This document shows, piece after piece, positions 1 to 5,070 of a stretch of 5,070 nt of DNA. Positions within the stretch are counted from its first letter, which is position 1; every line of letters starts with the position of its first letter. The position numbers and the translations under genes are program-made. The DNA lies in assembly GCA_023429345.1 (NCBI GenBank), contig JAEYVB010000400.1, positions 1 to 5,070 on the forward strand. Direction: 5' to 3'. The notes beneath the pieces are model-generated. The model saw only the letters and a list, made by a program, of their open reading frames with translations. It made no database searches and had not been told where the DNA came from. The stretch comes from Planctomycetota bacterium. GTDB lineage: Bacteria; Planctomycetota; Phycisphaerae; Phycisphaerales; UBA1924.

Positions 1-182
1 GCGACGATCCGGGTGACGGTGACGTGGCTCACGCCCATCATGCGCGCCAAATCACGGACGCGGGCCTCCCCCGTATCGCGCAGGAGCTGATCCACGCCCT
101 CGACGTAATCCTCGGCGGTCTCATCCCGGTGCGCTGCCCGCGTGGTTCGGAATCGTGCGGCGATGTCCTTGGATCGCGACAA
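1..182 (-). CDS. mntR: MntR-type manganese-responsive transcriptional repressor (DtxR superfamily), N-terminal part, cut by window edge
   Basis: Only the first 60 codons are visible; the rest lies beyond the left edge. The minus-strand translation has an N-terminal extension (RFRTTRAAHRDETAEDYVE) resembling that of the E. coli-type MntR, followed by a winged-helix DNA-binding segment (VRDLARMMGVSHVTVTRIV). Its recognition helix is around SHVTVTRIV, residues 52-60. Asp25 and Glu28 in the motif EDYVE align with the Mn-binding Asp8 and Glu11 of Bacillus subtilis MntR. DtxR/IdeR proteins have Met at the first of these positions, so a manganese sensor is favoured over an iron sensor. Family members are dimeric cytosolic repressors that control Mn uptake or efflux genes when Mn(II) is bound. 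There is no in-frame ATG. A TTG at 182-180 is chosen because GGAGGG ends five bases upstream; an in-frame GTG at 281-279 is the alternative. No Mn transporter gene is visible nearby. The remaining metal ligands cannot be checked. Confidence 0.82.
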   Translation of the reverse strand, partial: MSRSKDIAARFRTTRAAHRDETAEDYVEGVDQLLRDTGEARVRDLARMMGVSHVTVTRIV

Positions 183-240
183 GCGGGCCCTCCGGGCGCG
201 GCGGGAGCGTGATGCGGCCCCGATGATACTGTGGCGCGGG

Positions 241-254
241 CGCGGGGCCCCGCG
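241..254. repeat. 14-bp perfect palindrome in the divergent promoter region
   Basis: CGCGGGGCCCCGCG is its own reverse complement. It covers the place where the -35 element of the tentative leftward promoter (TATCAT at 228-223) would be. It could be an operator for the divergent genes, but it consists only of G and C in GC-rich DNA, so chance is a real alternative. It does not resemble the AT-rich MntR box known from E. coli. Confidence 0.3.
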
Positions 255-298
255 ACGGGCGTGCCGGGGCTCGTTCCCCACCGGCCGCGGGGGGGACG

Positions 299-338
299 GG
301 ATGGCCGGCCGCGACGGCTCCGGCCCCGGCGGCCATCC
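299..338. repeat. 9-bp inverted repeat upstream of the peptidase gene
   Basis: The arms GGATGGCCG (299-307) and CGGCCATCC (330-338) are perfectly complementary and separated by 22 bases. There is no T-tract after it, so it is not a terminator. It lies immediately upstream of the possible -10 TACACT (353-358), so it could be a regulator-binding site. Base composition makes a chance match plausible. Confidence 0.3.
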
Positions 339-372
339 AGTGGTCGGGCCTCTACACTCCCCATCCCCTCCT

Positions 373-377
373 GGAGA
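373..377 (+). promoter_or_regulatory. Ribosome binding site of the prolyl oligopeptidase gene
   Basis: GGAGA ends eight bases before the ATG at 386. This supports that start codon and agrees with the signal peptide beginning there. Confidence 0.7.
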
Positions 378-385
378 TCCCCGGT

Positions 386-2599
386 ATGAACAAGCGATCC
401 CTCGCCATGGCGATCTTTGCCCTGCTGACGCCCGCATGCGTGTACGCCCAGATCTCGTACCCCGCCACCCGGACGGTGGAGCAGGTCGACGACTACTTCG
501 GCACGCCGGTAAAGGACCCCTACCGCTGGATGGAGGACCTGGACTCCGACGAGCTCAAGGGCTGGGTCGAGGCCCAGAACGCGGTCACCATGCCGTACCT
601 GAAGGCCATCCCCGGGCGCGATGCCATCGAGGCGCGGCTCACGGAGCTCTGGAACTACGAGCGCTACGGCACGCCCAGCAAGGAGGGCGGCCGCTACTTC
701 TATTCGTTCAACCCCGGCCTCAAGAACCAGTCCATCATCTACGTCGCCGACTCGCTCGGCGCCGAGCCCCGGGTGCTCTTCGACCCCAACACCTTCAGCG
801 AGGACGGCACGGTCTCGCTGGCGGGCATGGATGTGAGCCCGAACGGGAAGATCGCGGCCTACGCCAAGAGCGACGGCGGCACCGACTGGCGCGACTGGTG
901 GTTCCGCGACATCGACTCGGGCAAGGACCTTGAGGATCACCTGACTTTCACGAAGTTCACCGGCCTCTCCTGGGCGCGGGACAACTCGGGCGTCTACTAC
1001 AGCCGCTACCCCGTCGGCGCGGGCGGCAAGGGCGACGACACCAAGCAGGTGCAGGTCTACTTTCACAAGCTGGGCACGCCGCAGTCCGAGGACCGCCTCG
1101 TCTATTCCTGCGAGGGGATGCCCAAGCACCGCAACCTCGACCCGAACCCCTACGCCGGCGCGACCGAGGACGGCCGCTACGTGGTGGTCTCGACGAGCGC
1201 CGGTTACCACGAGAACCTCGTGGGTTTCATCGATCTCCAGAACGAGGACGCCGGCTACCAGCCCCTGATCTCGGAGTGGAAGGCCCTCTACAGCTACATC
1301 GGCAACGACGGCCCGAACTTCTTCTTCGAGACCACCGACGACGCCCTGAACTCCCGCGTCATCGCCATCAACGTCAACCACCCGGAGCGGGCGAACTGGA
1401 AGGAGATCGTCCCTGAATCCGAGCAGGCCCTCACCAGCGCCGGGTACGTCGGCGGCCACATCATCGCCCAGTACCTGAAGGATGCCCGGAGCCTGGTGAA
1501 GGTCTTCGACCGCGCCGGCAAGCCCGTCCGCGAGGTCGAACTCCCCGGCATCGGCTCCGCCGGCGGCTTCGGCGGCCACGCCGACGACACCGAGACCTTC
1601 TACTCCTTCACCGGCTTCACCACCCCGGGCGAGAGCTACCGCTACGACATCGCCACCGGCGAGTCCACGCTTTTCAAACGCCCGCAGGTCGCCGGCCACA
1701 ACCCCGACCTCTACGAGACCAGGCAGGTCTTCTACACCAGCAAGGACGGCACGAAGGTGCCGATGTTCATCACCCACAAGAAGGGCCTCGAGCTCGACGG
1801 CTCAAACCCCACGCTCCTCTACGGCTACGGCGGCTTCAACTCCCCCGTCACGCCGGCGTACAGCTCCAGCCGCATGGCCTGGATCGAGATGGGCGGCGTC
1901 TACGCCGTCGCCAACATCCGTGGCGGCGGCGAGTACGGCAAGAAGTGGCACCTCGCCGGCACCAAGGACCAGAAGCAGAACGTCTTTGACGACTTCATCG
2001 CGGCCGCGGAGTACCTGATCGATCAGAAGTACACGACCAGCAAGAAGCTCGCCATCCAGGGCGGCTCCAACGGCGGCCTCCTCGTCGGCGCCTGCATCAC
2101 GCAGCGGCCCGACCTCTTCGGCGCGGCCCTCCCCGCCGTGGGCGTGCTCGACATGCTCCGCTACCACCTGCCGAGCGCCAACGCCCGCAACTGGTCGACC
2201 GATTACGGCCTCTCCGAGAACGAGGCCGACTTCAAGGCCCAGTACGCCTACTCCCCCGTCCACAACGTCAAGCCCGGGACCTGCTACCCGCCCACCCTCA
2301 TCACCACCGCCGACCACGACGACCGCGTGGTCCCGTGGCACAGCTTCAAGTTCGCCGCGGCCATGCAGGCGGCGCAGGCGGACGACTGCGAGAACCCGGT
2401 GCTGATCCGCGTCGAGACCCGCGCCGGCCACGGCGCCGGCAAGCCAACGTGGATGGTTATCGAGGAAGTCGCCGATCAATGGGCGTTCCTGACCAAGCAC
2501 CTGGGGATGAAGGTGACCCTGCCGGATCCGAAGACTCCCATCGCCGGTGGGCCCGGTGGCGCGGCCCCGACATCCGGGGGGACGACCGGCGGCCGCTAA
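386..2599 (+). CDS. Exported prolyl oligopeptidase (peptidase family S9A)
   Basis: A complete 737-residue serine peptidase expected to cleave short peptides after proline. Residues 1-21 form a signal peptide (cleavage predicted after VYA, before Gln22), so the enzyme should act in the periplasm or outside the cell. The mature start has the family motif DPYRWMED near residue 45. The middle, roughly residues 90-440, fits the beta-propeller that filters substrates by size. The C-terminal alpha/beta hydrolase domain carries the nucleophile Ser561 in GGSNGG, Asp645 in DHDDRVVP and His682 in RAGHGAGKP. Their spacing nearly matches porcine POP (Ser554, Asp641, His680). The equivalents of oxyanion Tyr473 and substrate-stacking Trp595 are Tyr481 (GYGGF) and Trp603 (NWSTDYG). 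All catalytic residues are intact, so activity is expected. The last 25 residues (713-737) are a Gly/Pro/Thr-rich tail beyond the normal family end. The gene appears monocistronic, ending at a strong terminator. S9A assignment is firm; the natural substrate is unknown. Confidence 0.96.
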   Translation: MNKRSLAMAIFALLTPACVYAQISYPATRTVEQVDDYFGTPVKDPYRWMEDLDSDELKGWVEAQNAVTMPYLKAIPGRDAIEARLTELWNYERYGTPSKEGGRYFYSFNPGLKNQSIIYVADSLGAEPRVLFDPNTFSEDGTVSLAGMDVSPNGKIAAYAKSDGGTDWRDWWFRDIDSGKDLEDHLTFTKFTGLSWARDNSGVYYSRYPVGAGGKGDDTKQVQVYFHKLGTPQSEDRLVYSCEGMPKHRNLDPNPYAGATEDGRYVVVSTSAGYHENLVGFIDLQNEDAGYQPLISEWKALYSYIGNDGPNFFFETTDDALNSRVIAINVNHPERANWKEIVPESEQALTSAGYVGGHIIAQYLKDARSLVKVFDRAGKPVREVELPGIGSAGGFGGHADDTETFYSFTGFTTPGESYRYDIATGESTLFKRPQVAGHNPDLYETRQVFYTSKDGTKVPMFITHKKGLELDGSNPTLLYGYGGFNSPVTPAYSSSRMAWIEMGGVYAVANIRGGGEYGKKWHLAGTKDQKQNVFDDFIAAAEYLIDQKYTTSKKLAIQGGSNGGLLVGACITQRPDLFGAALPAVGVLDMLRYHLPSANARNWSTDYGLSENEADFKAQYAYSPVHNVKPGTCYPPTLITTADHDDRVVPWHSFKFAAAMQAAQADDCENPVLIRVETRAGHGAGKPTWMVIEEVADQWAFLTKHLGMKVTLPDPKTPIAGGPGGAAPTSGGTTGGR

Positions 2600-2630
2600 G
2601 CGGCGCGCAACGAGATCGGAAGTTCACGAC

Positions 2631-2657
2631 AGCCCCCGGCTCATTGCGGGGGCTTTT
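2631..2657 (+). terminator. Rho-independent terminator of the prolyl oligopeptidase gene
   Basis: A perfect 8-bp stem, AGCCCCCG (2631-2638) with CGGGGGCT (2647-2654), encloses an 8-base loop and runs into TTTT followed by CCTTT. It starts 31 bases after the TAA stop. On the opposite strand the hairpin is followed by GTCGTG and not a T-tract, so it should terminate rightward transcription only. The convergent minus-strand gene ending at 2700 therefore has no obvious terminator of its own. Confidence 0.9.
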
Positions 2658-2699
2658 CCTTTGACACTGGAGCACGGTTGCTAAAGGCCCGGCCATTGC

Positions 2700-3278
2700 T
2701 CAGCGTTCGGGCGCGCCCGCACCTCTGAGAAGCTCCTCCACCCGCGCCCCGATCCGACGCGCCTGCGATTCGCTGTGCTGCGCCGCCACCGTCGCTTCGA
2801 AGGTCGCCGGCCCGAGCGCATCCTGGAAGCCGCCGGTCTTCCCCGTCAGTCGCAGCGTCGCGCCGTTCACCTCGCTGATGAACTCCTCCGCTCCCACCCG
2901 CGTGCGCGGCGCCAGGAAGCCGCCGCCGGCATAAATACCCACCTCGCCGTCCGCGATTACGATGTGCCGCACCGTCACGCTGCACGCCGAGGTCGCGATC
3001 GGCGTGCTCCCCGCCTTGGGCGTCAGAAACAGGTGCAGGTGGATGAGCCGGCCGGAAGCCCCCTCGAGCGACCCCCCAGGGTCGAGTTGCGGCTGGCTCA
3101 GGTTGGTCAGGTAGATATCAGCGGTGTTCCCGTCGGGGGTGGCGTAGACCGCGACCGGCAGGGCCGCGGCGTCGACGACCGACTCCTGCACCGACCGGAC
3201 AGTCACCCGGTTCTCCCGGATGCACCCGGGAATCAGGACAAGCAAGGTCAAAATCGCCGCGAGCCGGGTCTGCCTCAT
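2700..3278 (-). CDS. Putative lipoprotein of unknown function
   Basis: The 192-residue product starts with a short basic segment (MRQTR) and a hydrophobic stretch ending in LVLIPGC, with Cys19 as the likely lipid-attachment site. The Pro at the -2 position is not typical of a lipobox, so plain secretion is possible. The ATG at 3278 is chosen because it places this signal at the N terminus; an in-frame ATG at 3350 would bury it 24 residues in. No good Shine-Dalgarno sits directly before it; GGGG is only two bases away and GGAGG lies further upstream. The mature part appears beta-rich: a segment around residues 40-60, IHLHLFL (79-85), a Cys99-containing strand pair, and a Gly-rich turn (YAGGGFL, 116-122). 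A polar helix closes the protein (about 166-188). I do not recognise the family. The gene is convergent with the peptidase gene and divergent from the secreted TPR-like protein gene. Coding is supported by frame-consistent protein-like composition. Confidence 0.75.
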   Translation of the reverse strand: MRQTRLAAILTLLVLIPGCIRENRVTVRSVQESVVDAAALPVAVYATPDGNTADIYLTNLSQPQLDPGGSLEGASGRLIHLHLFLTPKAGSTPIATSACSVTVRHIVIADGEVGIYAGGGFLAPRTRVGAEEFISEVNGATLRLTGKTGGFQDALGPATFEATVAAQHSESQARRIGARVEELLRGAGAPER

Positions 3279-3357
3279 GGCCCCACAGTAGCAAATCCGC
3301 GGCTTTCCTCCATCCGGCTGGTGCATCCCGGGGGTCACCCGGGCGTCCACCCCGATC

Positions 3358-3381
3358 CCCCGGACCCCGGAAATCCCCGGA
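3358..3381. repeat. Three copies of the heptamer CCCCGGA in the intergenic region
   Basis: Identical CCCCGGA units occur at 3358-3364 and 3365-3371 in direct tandem, and again at 3375-3381 after AAT. They lie 75-80 bases upstream of the rightward TAGAAT hexamer and about 80-100 bases upstream of the leftward start. They could be regulator-binding repeats or simple GC-rich sequence. Confidence 0.5.
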
Positions 3382-3438
3382 ACCCGGGCCGGGCGGCCGC
3401 GTCAAACCTCATGAGAACCCGCGCCCCGGCCGTCCGAA

Positions 3439-3444
3439 TAGAAT
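3439..3444 (+). promoter_or_regulatory. Candidate -10 promoter element for the QAP/TPR secreted protein gene
   Basis: TAGAAT differs from TATAAT at one position and stands out in otherwise GC-rich DNA. It lies 52 bases before the ATG, giving a leader of about 45 bases that contains the ribosome binding site. A matching -35 (TTGACA-like) is not seen, so this is a candidate only. Confidence 0.4.
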
Positions 3445-3496
3445 GGTTCGAGGGATATTCGGGGGCTCGATCCGGGCCTTTGGGAAGGAGCCGATC

Positions 3497-4771
3497 ATGT
3501 GGACCCGCATTCTCCTGGCCGCCATTCCCCTGCTCGGGGCCGACGCGATCGCCCAGACCCAGTCCGAGCGCGGCCGCCCGGCCGTGCAGCCGCAGCGGGT
3601 CCAGCCGGCCAACGTCCGCGCCCAGGCCCCCCGCACAAAGTCCCAGGCGCCCCGCCCCACGAATCTCGGCGGCGTGAAGTCGCAGGCGCCGCGCCCCATC
3701 AAGCAACTGGGCGGGACAAAGGTCCCCTTCCAGCGGCCCATCGGGCTCGGCGGGACGCGGCAGCAGGTCGGGTTCCAGCGGTCCGGGCCCACCTCGCGCA
3801 CCATTGGCGATGGTCCGCGGCCGGGGCCGGTCTACCGCCCGATCGACGACCAGTACAACAAGTCGATCTTCGAGCTCCCCTCGGCGCCCCGCGATGTCGA
3901 CCGCCCGCGCACCCGGCGCGATCCCGGCGACGTCTTCCGCGACCGCGTTGACGACTTCCGGCGCGGGCGGGGCGATCGACGGCACGATGGCCGCCCGATC
4001 ATTTTCCACGATCCGCGCATCGGCGTGATCACCTCCGGCTCGGGCCTCACCGTGAACGGCTCGTTCGAGGACGACAACTTCCGGCTCAGGTTCCACCTCG
4101 GCAGCCCGTTCATTCTCGACGACTACCGGCACGGCCGGCGCCGCCACGATCATCATCATCCCCACCACGGGAACGTCTTCGCGTTCCCGGCGTGGGGTTA
4201 CTACGGCGGCACCTACTACGACTGGAACGCCTACGACACGGTGTACGGGTCCTACGCCGCGTACGACCCGAGCCTCTACTACGCGCCCATCCAGCCCCAG
4301 GTGCCCTCGCCGGTGACGATCCCGACCACACCGGCGACCGATCTGGAGCGGGCCGATGCGCTCCTGGCCGCGGGCGTGCCCGAGCAGGCGATCGCCGCCT
4401 ACAAGGCGCACCTGAACGACAACCCGGGTGATGCTTACGCGATGCGGGGCCTGGGCCTCGCGCTCATCGCCGATGCGCAGTTCCAGGACGGCGTCGCGAT
4501 GGTGGCGATGGCCTACAAGACCGATCCCGCCCTCGCGGCCGATCCGATCCCTGCGGAGCTCTTTGGCACCTCGGCGGCGCTGCGCACGATGGTGGAGCGG
4601 GTCTCCATCTTCTCCAATCGCTCCAGGCTGCCCTCCGCGTGGCTCACGCTGGCGGCCCTGATGCAGGCGGAGGGACGCACCCAGCTCGCCGTGCGCATGA
4701 TCGAGCGGGCCCGGCAGGCGGGCCTGGAAGCGGGGCTTGCCCAGCAGATGCAAGCTGCGCTCGGTTCGTGA
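3497..4771 (+). CDS. Secreted protein with QAP-type N-terminal repeats, His- and Tyr-rich segments and a C-terminal TPR-like domain
   Basis: The product has 424 residues. The ATG at 3497 is chosen over one at 3443 because AAGGAG lies six bases upstream and a signal peptide (MWTRILLAAIPLLGADAIA, cleavage before Gln20) begins there. Residues 20-100 are Arg/Pro/Gln-rich and probably disordered, with three tandem 13-14-residue units at 48-87. Residues 100-190 are charged and Arg/Asp-rich. A short predicted beta region (about 180-215) follows. Next come a His cluster, HDHHHPHHG (217-225), and a segment with 10 Tyr in 32 residues (233-264). From residue 282 the sequence fits helical TPR-like repeats: LERADALLAAGVPEQAIAAY, then a second unit to about 350, and a third near 388-424. 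TPR domains mediate protein-protein contacts, so a periplasmic or surface scaffold role is an inference. The whole architecture matches no family I know. It is probably the first gene of an operon with the gene 25 bp downstream. Confidence 0.85.
   Translation: MWTRILLAAIPLLGADAIAQTQSERGRPAVQPQRVQPANVRAQAPRTKSQAPRPTNLGGVKSQAPRPIKQLGGTKVPFQRPIGLGGTRQQVGFQRSGPTSRTIGDGPRPGPVYRPIDDQYNKSIFELPSAPRDVDRPRTRRDPGDVFRDRVDDFRRGRGDRRHDGRPIIFHDPRIGVITSGSGLTVNGSFEDDNFRLRFHLGSPFILDDYRHGRRRHDHHHPHHGNVFAFPAWGYYGGTYYDWNAYDTVYGSYAAYDPSLYYAPIQPQVPSPVTIPTTPATDLERADALLAAGVPEQAIAAYKAHLNDNPGDAYAMRGLGLALIADAQFQDGVAMVAMAYKTDPALAADPIPAELFGTSAALRTMVERVSIFSNRSRLPSAWLTLAALMQAEGRTQLAVRMIERARQAGLEAGLAQQMQAALGS
3638..3757 (+). 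repeat. Three tandem 13-14-codon repeats within the secreted TPR-like protein gene
   Basis: The units encode KSQAPRPTNLGGV (3638-3676), KSQAPRPIKQLGGT (3677-3718) and KVPFQRPIGLGGT (3719-3757). The shared pattern is K-x-x-x-x-R-P-x-(x)-x-L-G-G-(V/T); the first two also share SQAP. A partial earlier copy, RAQAPRT, precedes them. Synonymous differences between units show that the repeat is old rather than freshly duplicated. A role as a flexible or wall-binding linker is inferred from composition only. Confidence 0.8.
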
Positions 4772-4779
4772 GTTAAGCA

Positions 4780-4795
4780 GGTCGCGGAGGCGACC
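4780..4795 (+). promoter_or_regulatory. Hairpin presenting the Shine-Dalgarno sequence of the downstream gene
   Basis: GGTCGC (4780-4785) pairs perfectly with GCGACC (4790-4795) around the tetraloop GGAG. The Shine-Dalgarno GGAGG (4786-4790) therefore sits in the loop and its closing base pair, one base before the ATG at 4797 is reached. This could tune translation of the second gene in the operon. Its short length and GC-rich setting leave room for coincidence. Confidence 0.5.
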
Positions 4796-4796
4796 C

Positions 4797-5070
4797 ATGA
4801 GAATGTTGAGGACCATCATGATCAAGCCGAGCCATGCCCCGAAAGCTCGCCGGTGGACCGCCCGCGCGCTCCTCGCCGCGATGGTGATCACCGGCTTCGC
4901 CCTGCCCGCCGCCGCTCAAAAGGGCGACGACACCACCGCGCCCGCGCCCCGGGCCCAGGCGCCGCGGCCGCGGCCCACGCCCGCCGCGAAGCCCGCCGCC
5001 AAGCCGGCCCCCCGCGCCCAGGCACCCAAGGCCGCTCCGCGCCGCGAGGCTCAGGCGCCCAAGCCAGCGC
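4797..5070 (+). CDS. Secreted Ala/Pro-rich protein with QAP motifs, N-terminal part, cut by window edge
   Basis: The first 91 codons are visible with no stop before the right edge. The ATG at 4797 has GGAGG six bases upstream. A second in-frame ATG at 4818 also has a Shine-Dalgarno-like GAGGA (4808-4812) five bases upstream, so the start is ambiguous. Both lead into a basic region (KARR) and a hydrophobic segment ending LPAAA, with predicted cleavage before Gln41 (numbering from 4797). The visible mature part is almost only Ala, Pro, Arg, Lys and Gln, with motifs RAQAPRP, RAQAPK and EAQAPKP. These echo the RAQAPRT and SQAPRP motifs of the upstream protein. The 25-bp gap and shared motif suggest one operon and related cell-envelope roles. 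Any folded domain lies beyond the window, so no function is assigned. Both an independent paralogue and convergent low complexity are possible. Confidence 0.8.
   Translation, partial: MRMLRTIMIKPSHAPKARRWTARALLAAMVITGFALPAAAQKGDDTTAPAPRAQAPRPRPTPAAKPAAKPAPRAQAPKAAPRREAQAPKPA

Larger units (their letters stand above)
183..385. promoter_or_regulatory. Divergent intergenic region between mntR-like and prolyl oligopeptidase genes
   Basis: This 203-bp stretch separates two divergently oriented genes and should hold both promoters. Leftward, a TATCAT hexamer on the minus strand (228-223) lies 40 bases upstream of the TTG start, but has no recognisable -35 at the usual distance; a GC palindrome sits there instead. 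Rightward, TACACT at 353-358 is a possible -10 for the peptidase gene, also without a convincing -35. Both hexamers are weak matches in very GC-rich DNA, so the individual promoter calls are tentative. The region's role as divergent promoter space follows from gene layout. Confidence 0.45.
3279..3496. promoter_or_regulatory. Divergent intergenic region between lipoprotein gene and QAP/TPR secreted protein gene
   Basis: This 218-bp region must serve both directions. Rightward, TAGAAT at 3439-3444 matches the sigma-70 -10 consensus at five of six positions, with no clear -35 upstream. AAGGAG at 3485-3490 is a strong ribosome binding site six bases before the ATG at 3497. Leftward, a TACTGT hexamer preceded by TGC (an extended -10-like element) lies close to the lipoprotein start and is weak. 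Between these are CCCGGG boxes at 3327-3332, 3338-3343 and 3383-3388, plus repeats of CCCCGGA. No small gene is visible here. Confidence 0.5.

Noticed and set aside
428..442. Possible lipobox (TPAC) in the peptidase signal peptide
   Set aside because: The -3 residue is Thr and -2 is Pro, which does not fit a lipobox. A signal peptidase I site (VYA before Gln22) follows directly.
142..933. Plus-strand open frame overlapping the start of the peptidase gene
   Set aside because: It crosses the intergenic region and continues out of frame within the peptidase gene, with Arg/Gly/His-rich composition and no domain.
38..1777. Long minus-strand open frame (579 codons) opposite the peptidase gene
   Set aside because: It lies antisense to a gene with complete S9A catalytic motifs and its translation is a Val/Gly/Ala/Arg-rich shadow with no recognisable domain. 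Such frames are common in GC-rich DNA.
2631..2657. Terminator acting in both directions for the convergent genes
   Set aside because: The minus-strand reading has no T-tract after the stem, so only rightward termination is supported.
3279..3350. Longer N terminus for the lipoprotein from ATG 3350
   Set aside because: It would put 24 polar residues before the signal sequence and would not fit an exported lipoprotein. The ATG at 3278 gives a normal signal peptide.
4144..4175. His cluster as a remnant of an affinity tag or vector
   Set aside because: The His run is broken by Asp and Pro and uses mixed codons, and it sits inside a natural gene with no vector-like sequence around it.
3335..4891. 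Long minus-strand open frame (518 codons) opposite the QAP/TPR protein gene
   Set aside because: It overlaps the whole plus-strand gene, which has a signal peptide, ribosome binding site and TPR-like repeats. The antisense product is Arg/Gly/Val-rich shadow sequence.

Overview
The window is GC-rich throughout, with strong codon-position bias. It holds five protein-coding genes, two of them cut by the window edges. There are no tRNA or rRNA genes, insertion sequences or CRISPR arrays. The best guess for the source is a high-GC Gram-negative bacterium with many exported proteins, possibly a planctomycete of the Phycisphaerae type. That guess rests on overall character (exported prolyl oligopeptidase, a lipoprotein, Ala/Pro/Arg-rich secreted proteins) and is an inference, not an identification.

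Left part (1-2662): a minus-strand gene running off the left edge encodes the N-terminal part of an MntR-type (DtxR superfamily) manganese-responsive repressor. It is divergent from a complete plus-strand gene for an exported prolyl oligopeptidase (peptidase family S9A, 737 aa) with a full catalytic triad. The roughly 200-bp region between them carries a 14-bp perfect palindrome and a 9-bp inverted repeat. The peptidase gene ends in a clear rho-independent terminator at 2631-2657.

Middle (2700-3496): a convergent minus-strand gene encodes a small, unrecognised putative lipoprotein of 192 aa. Its 218-bp upstream region is shared with the next plus-strand gene. It is marked by CCCCGGA heptamer repeats, CCCGGG boxes one helical turn apart, and a good -10 hexamer (TAGAAT) for the rightward gene.

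Right part (3497-5070): two plus-strand genes lie 25 bp apart and are probably co-transcribed. Both encode exported proteins whose mature N termini are low-complexity and rich in Gln-Ala-Pro-(Arg/Lys) motifs. The first (424 aa) then has a basic region, a His cluster, a Tyr-rich segment and a C-terminal TPR-like domain. The second runs off the right edge. A 6-bp hairpin in the junction displays the Shine-Dalgarno sequence of the second gene in its tetraloop.

Four of the five genes encode products with export signals, so the window mostly concerns envelope or periplasmic functions. No recognisable metabolic pathway or defence system is present. The least explained parts are the paired QAP-repeat secreted proteins with their junction hairpin, and the unidentified lipoprotein.
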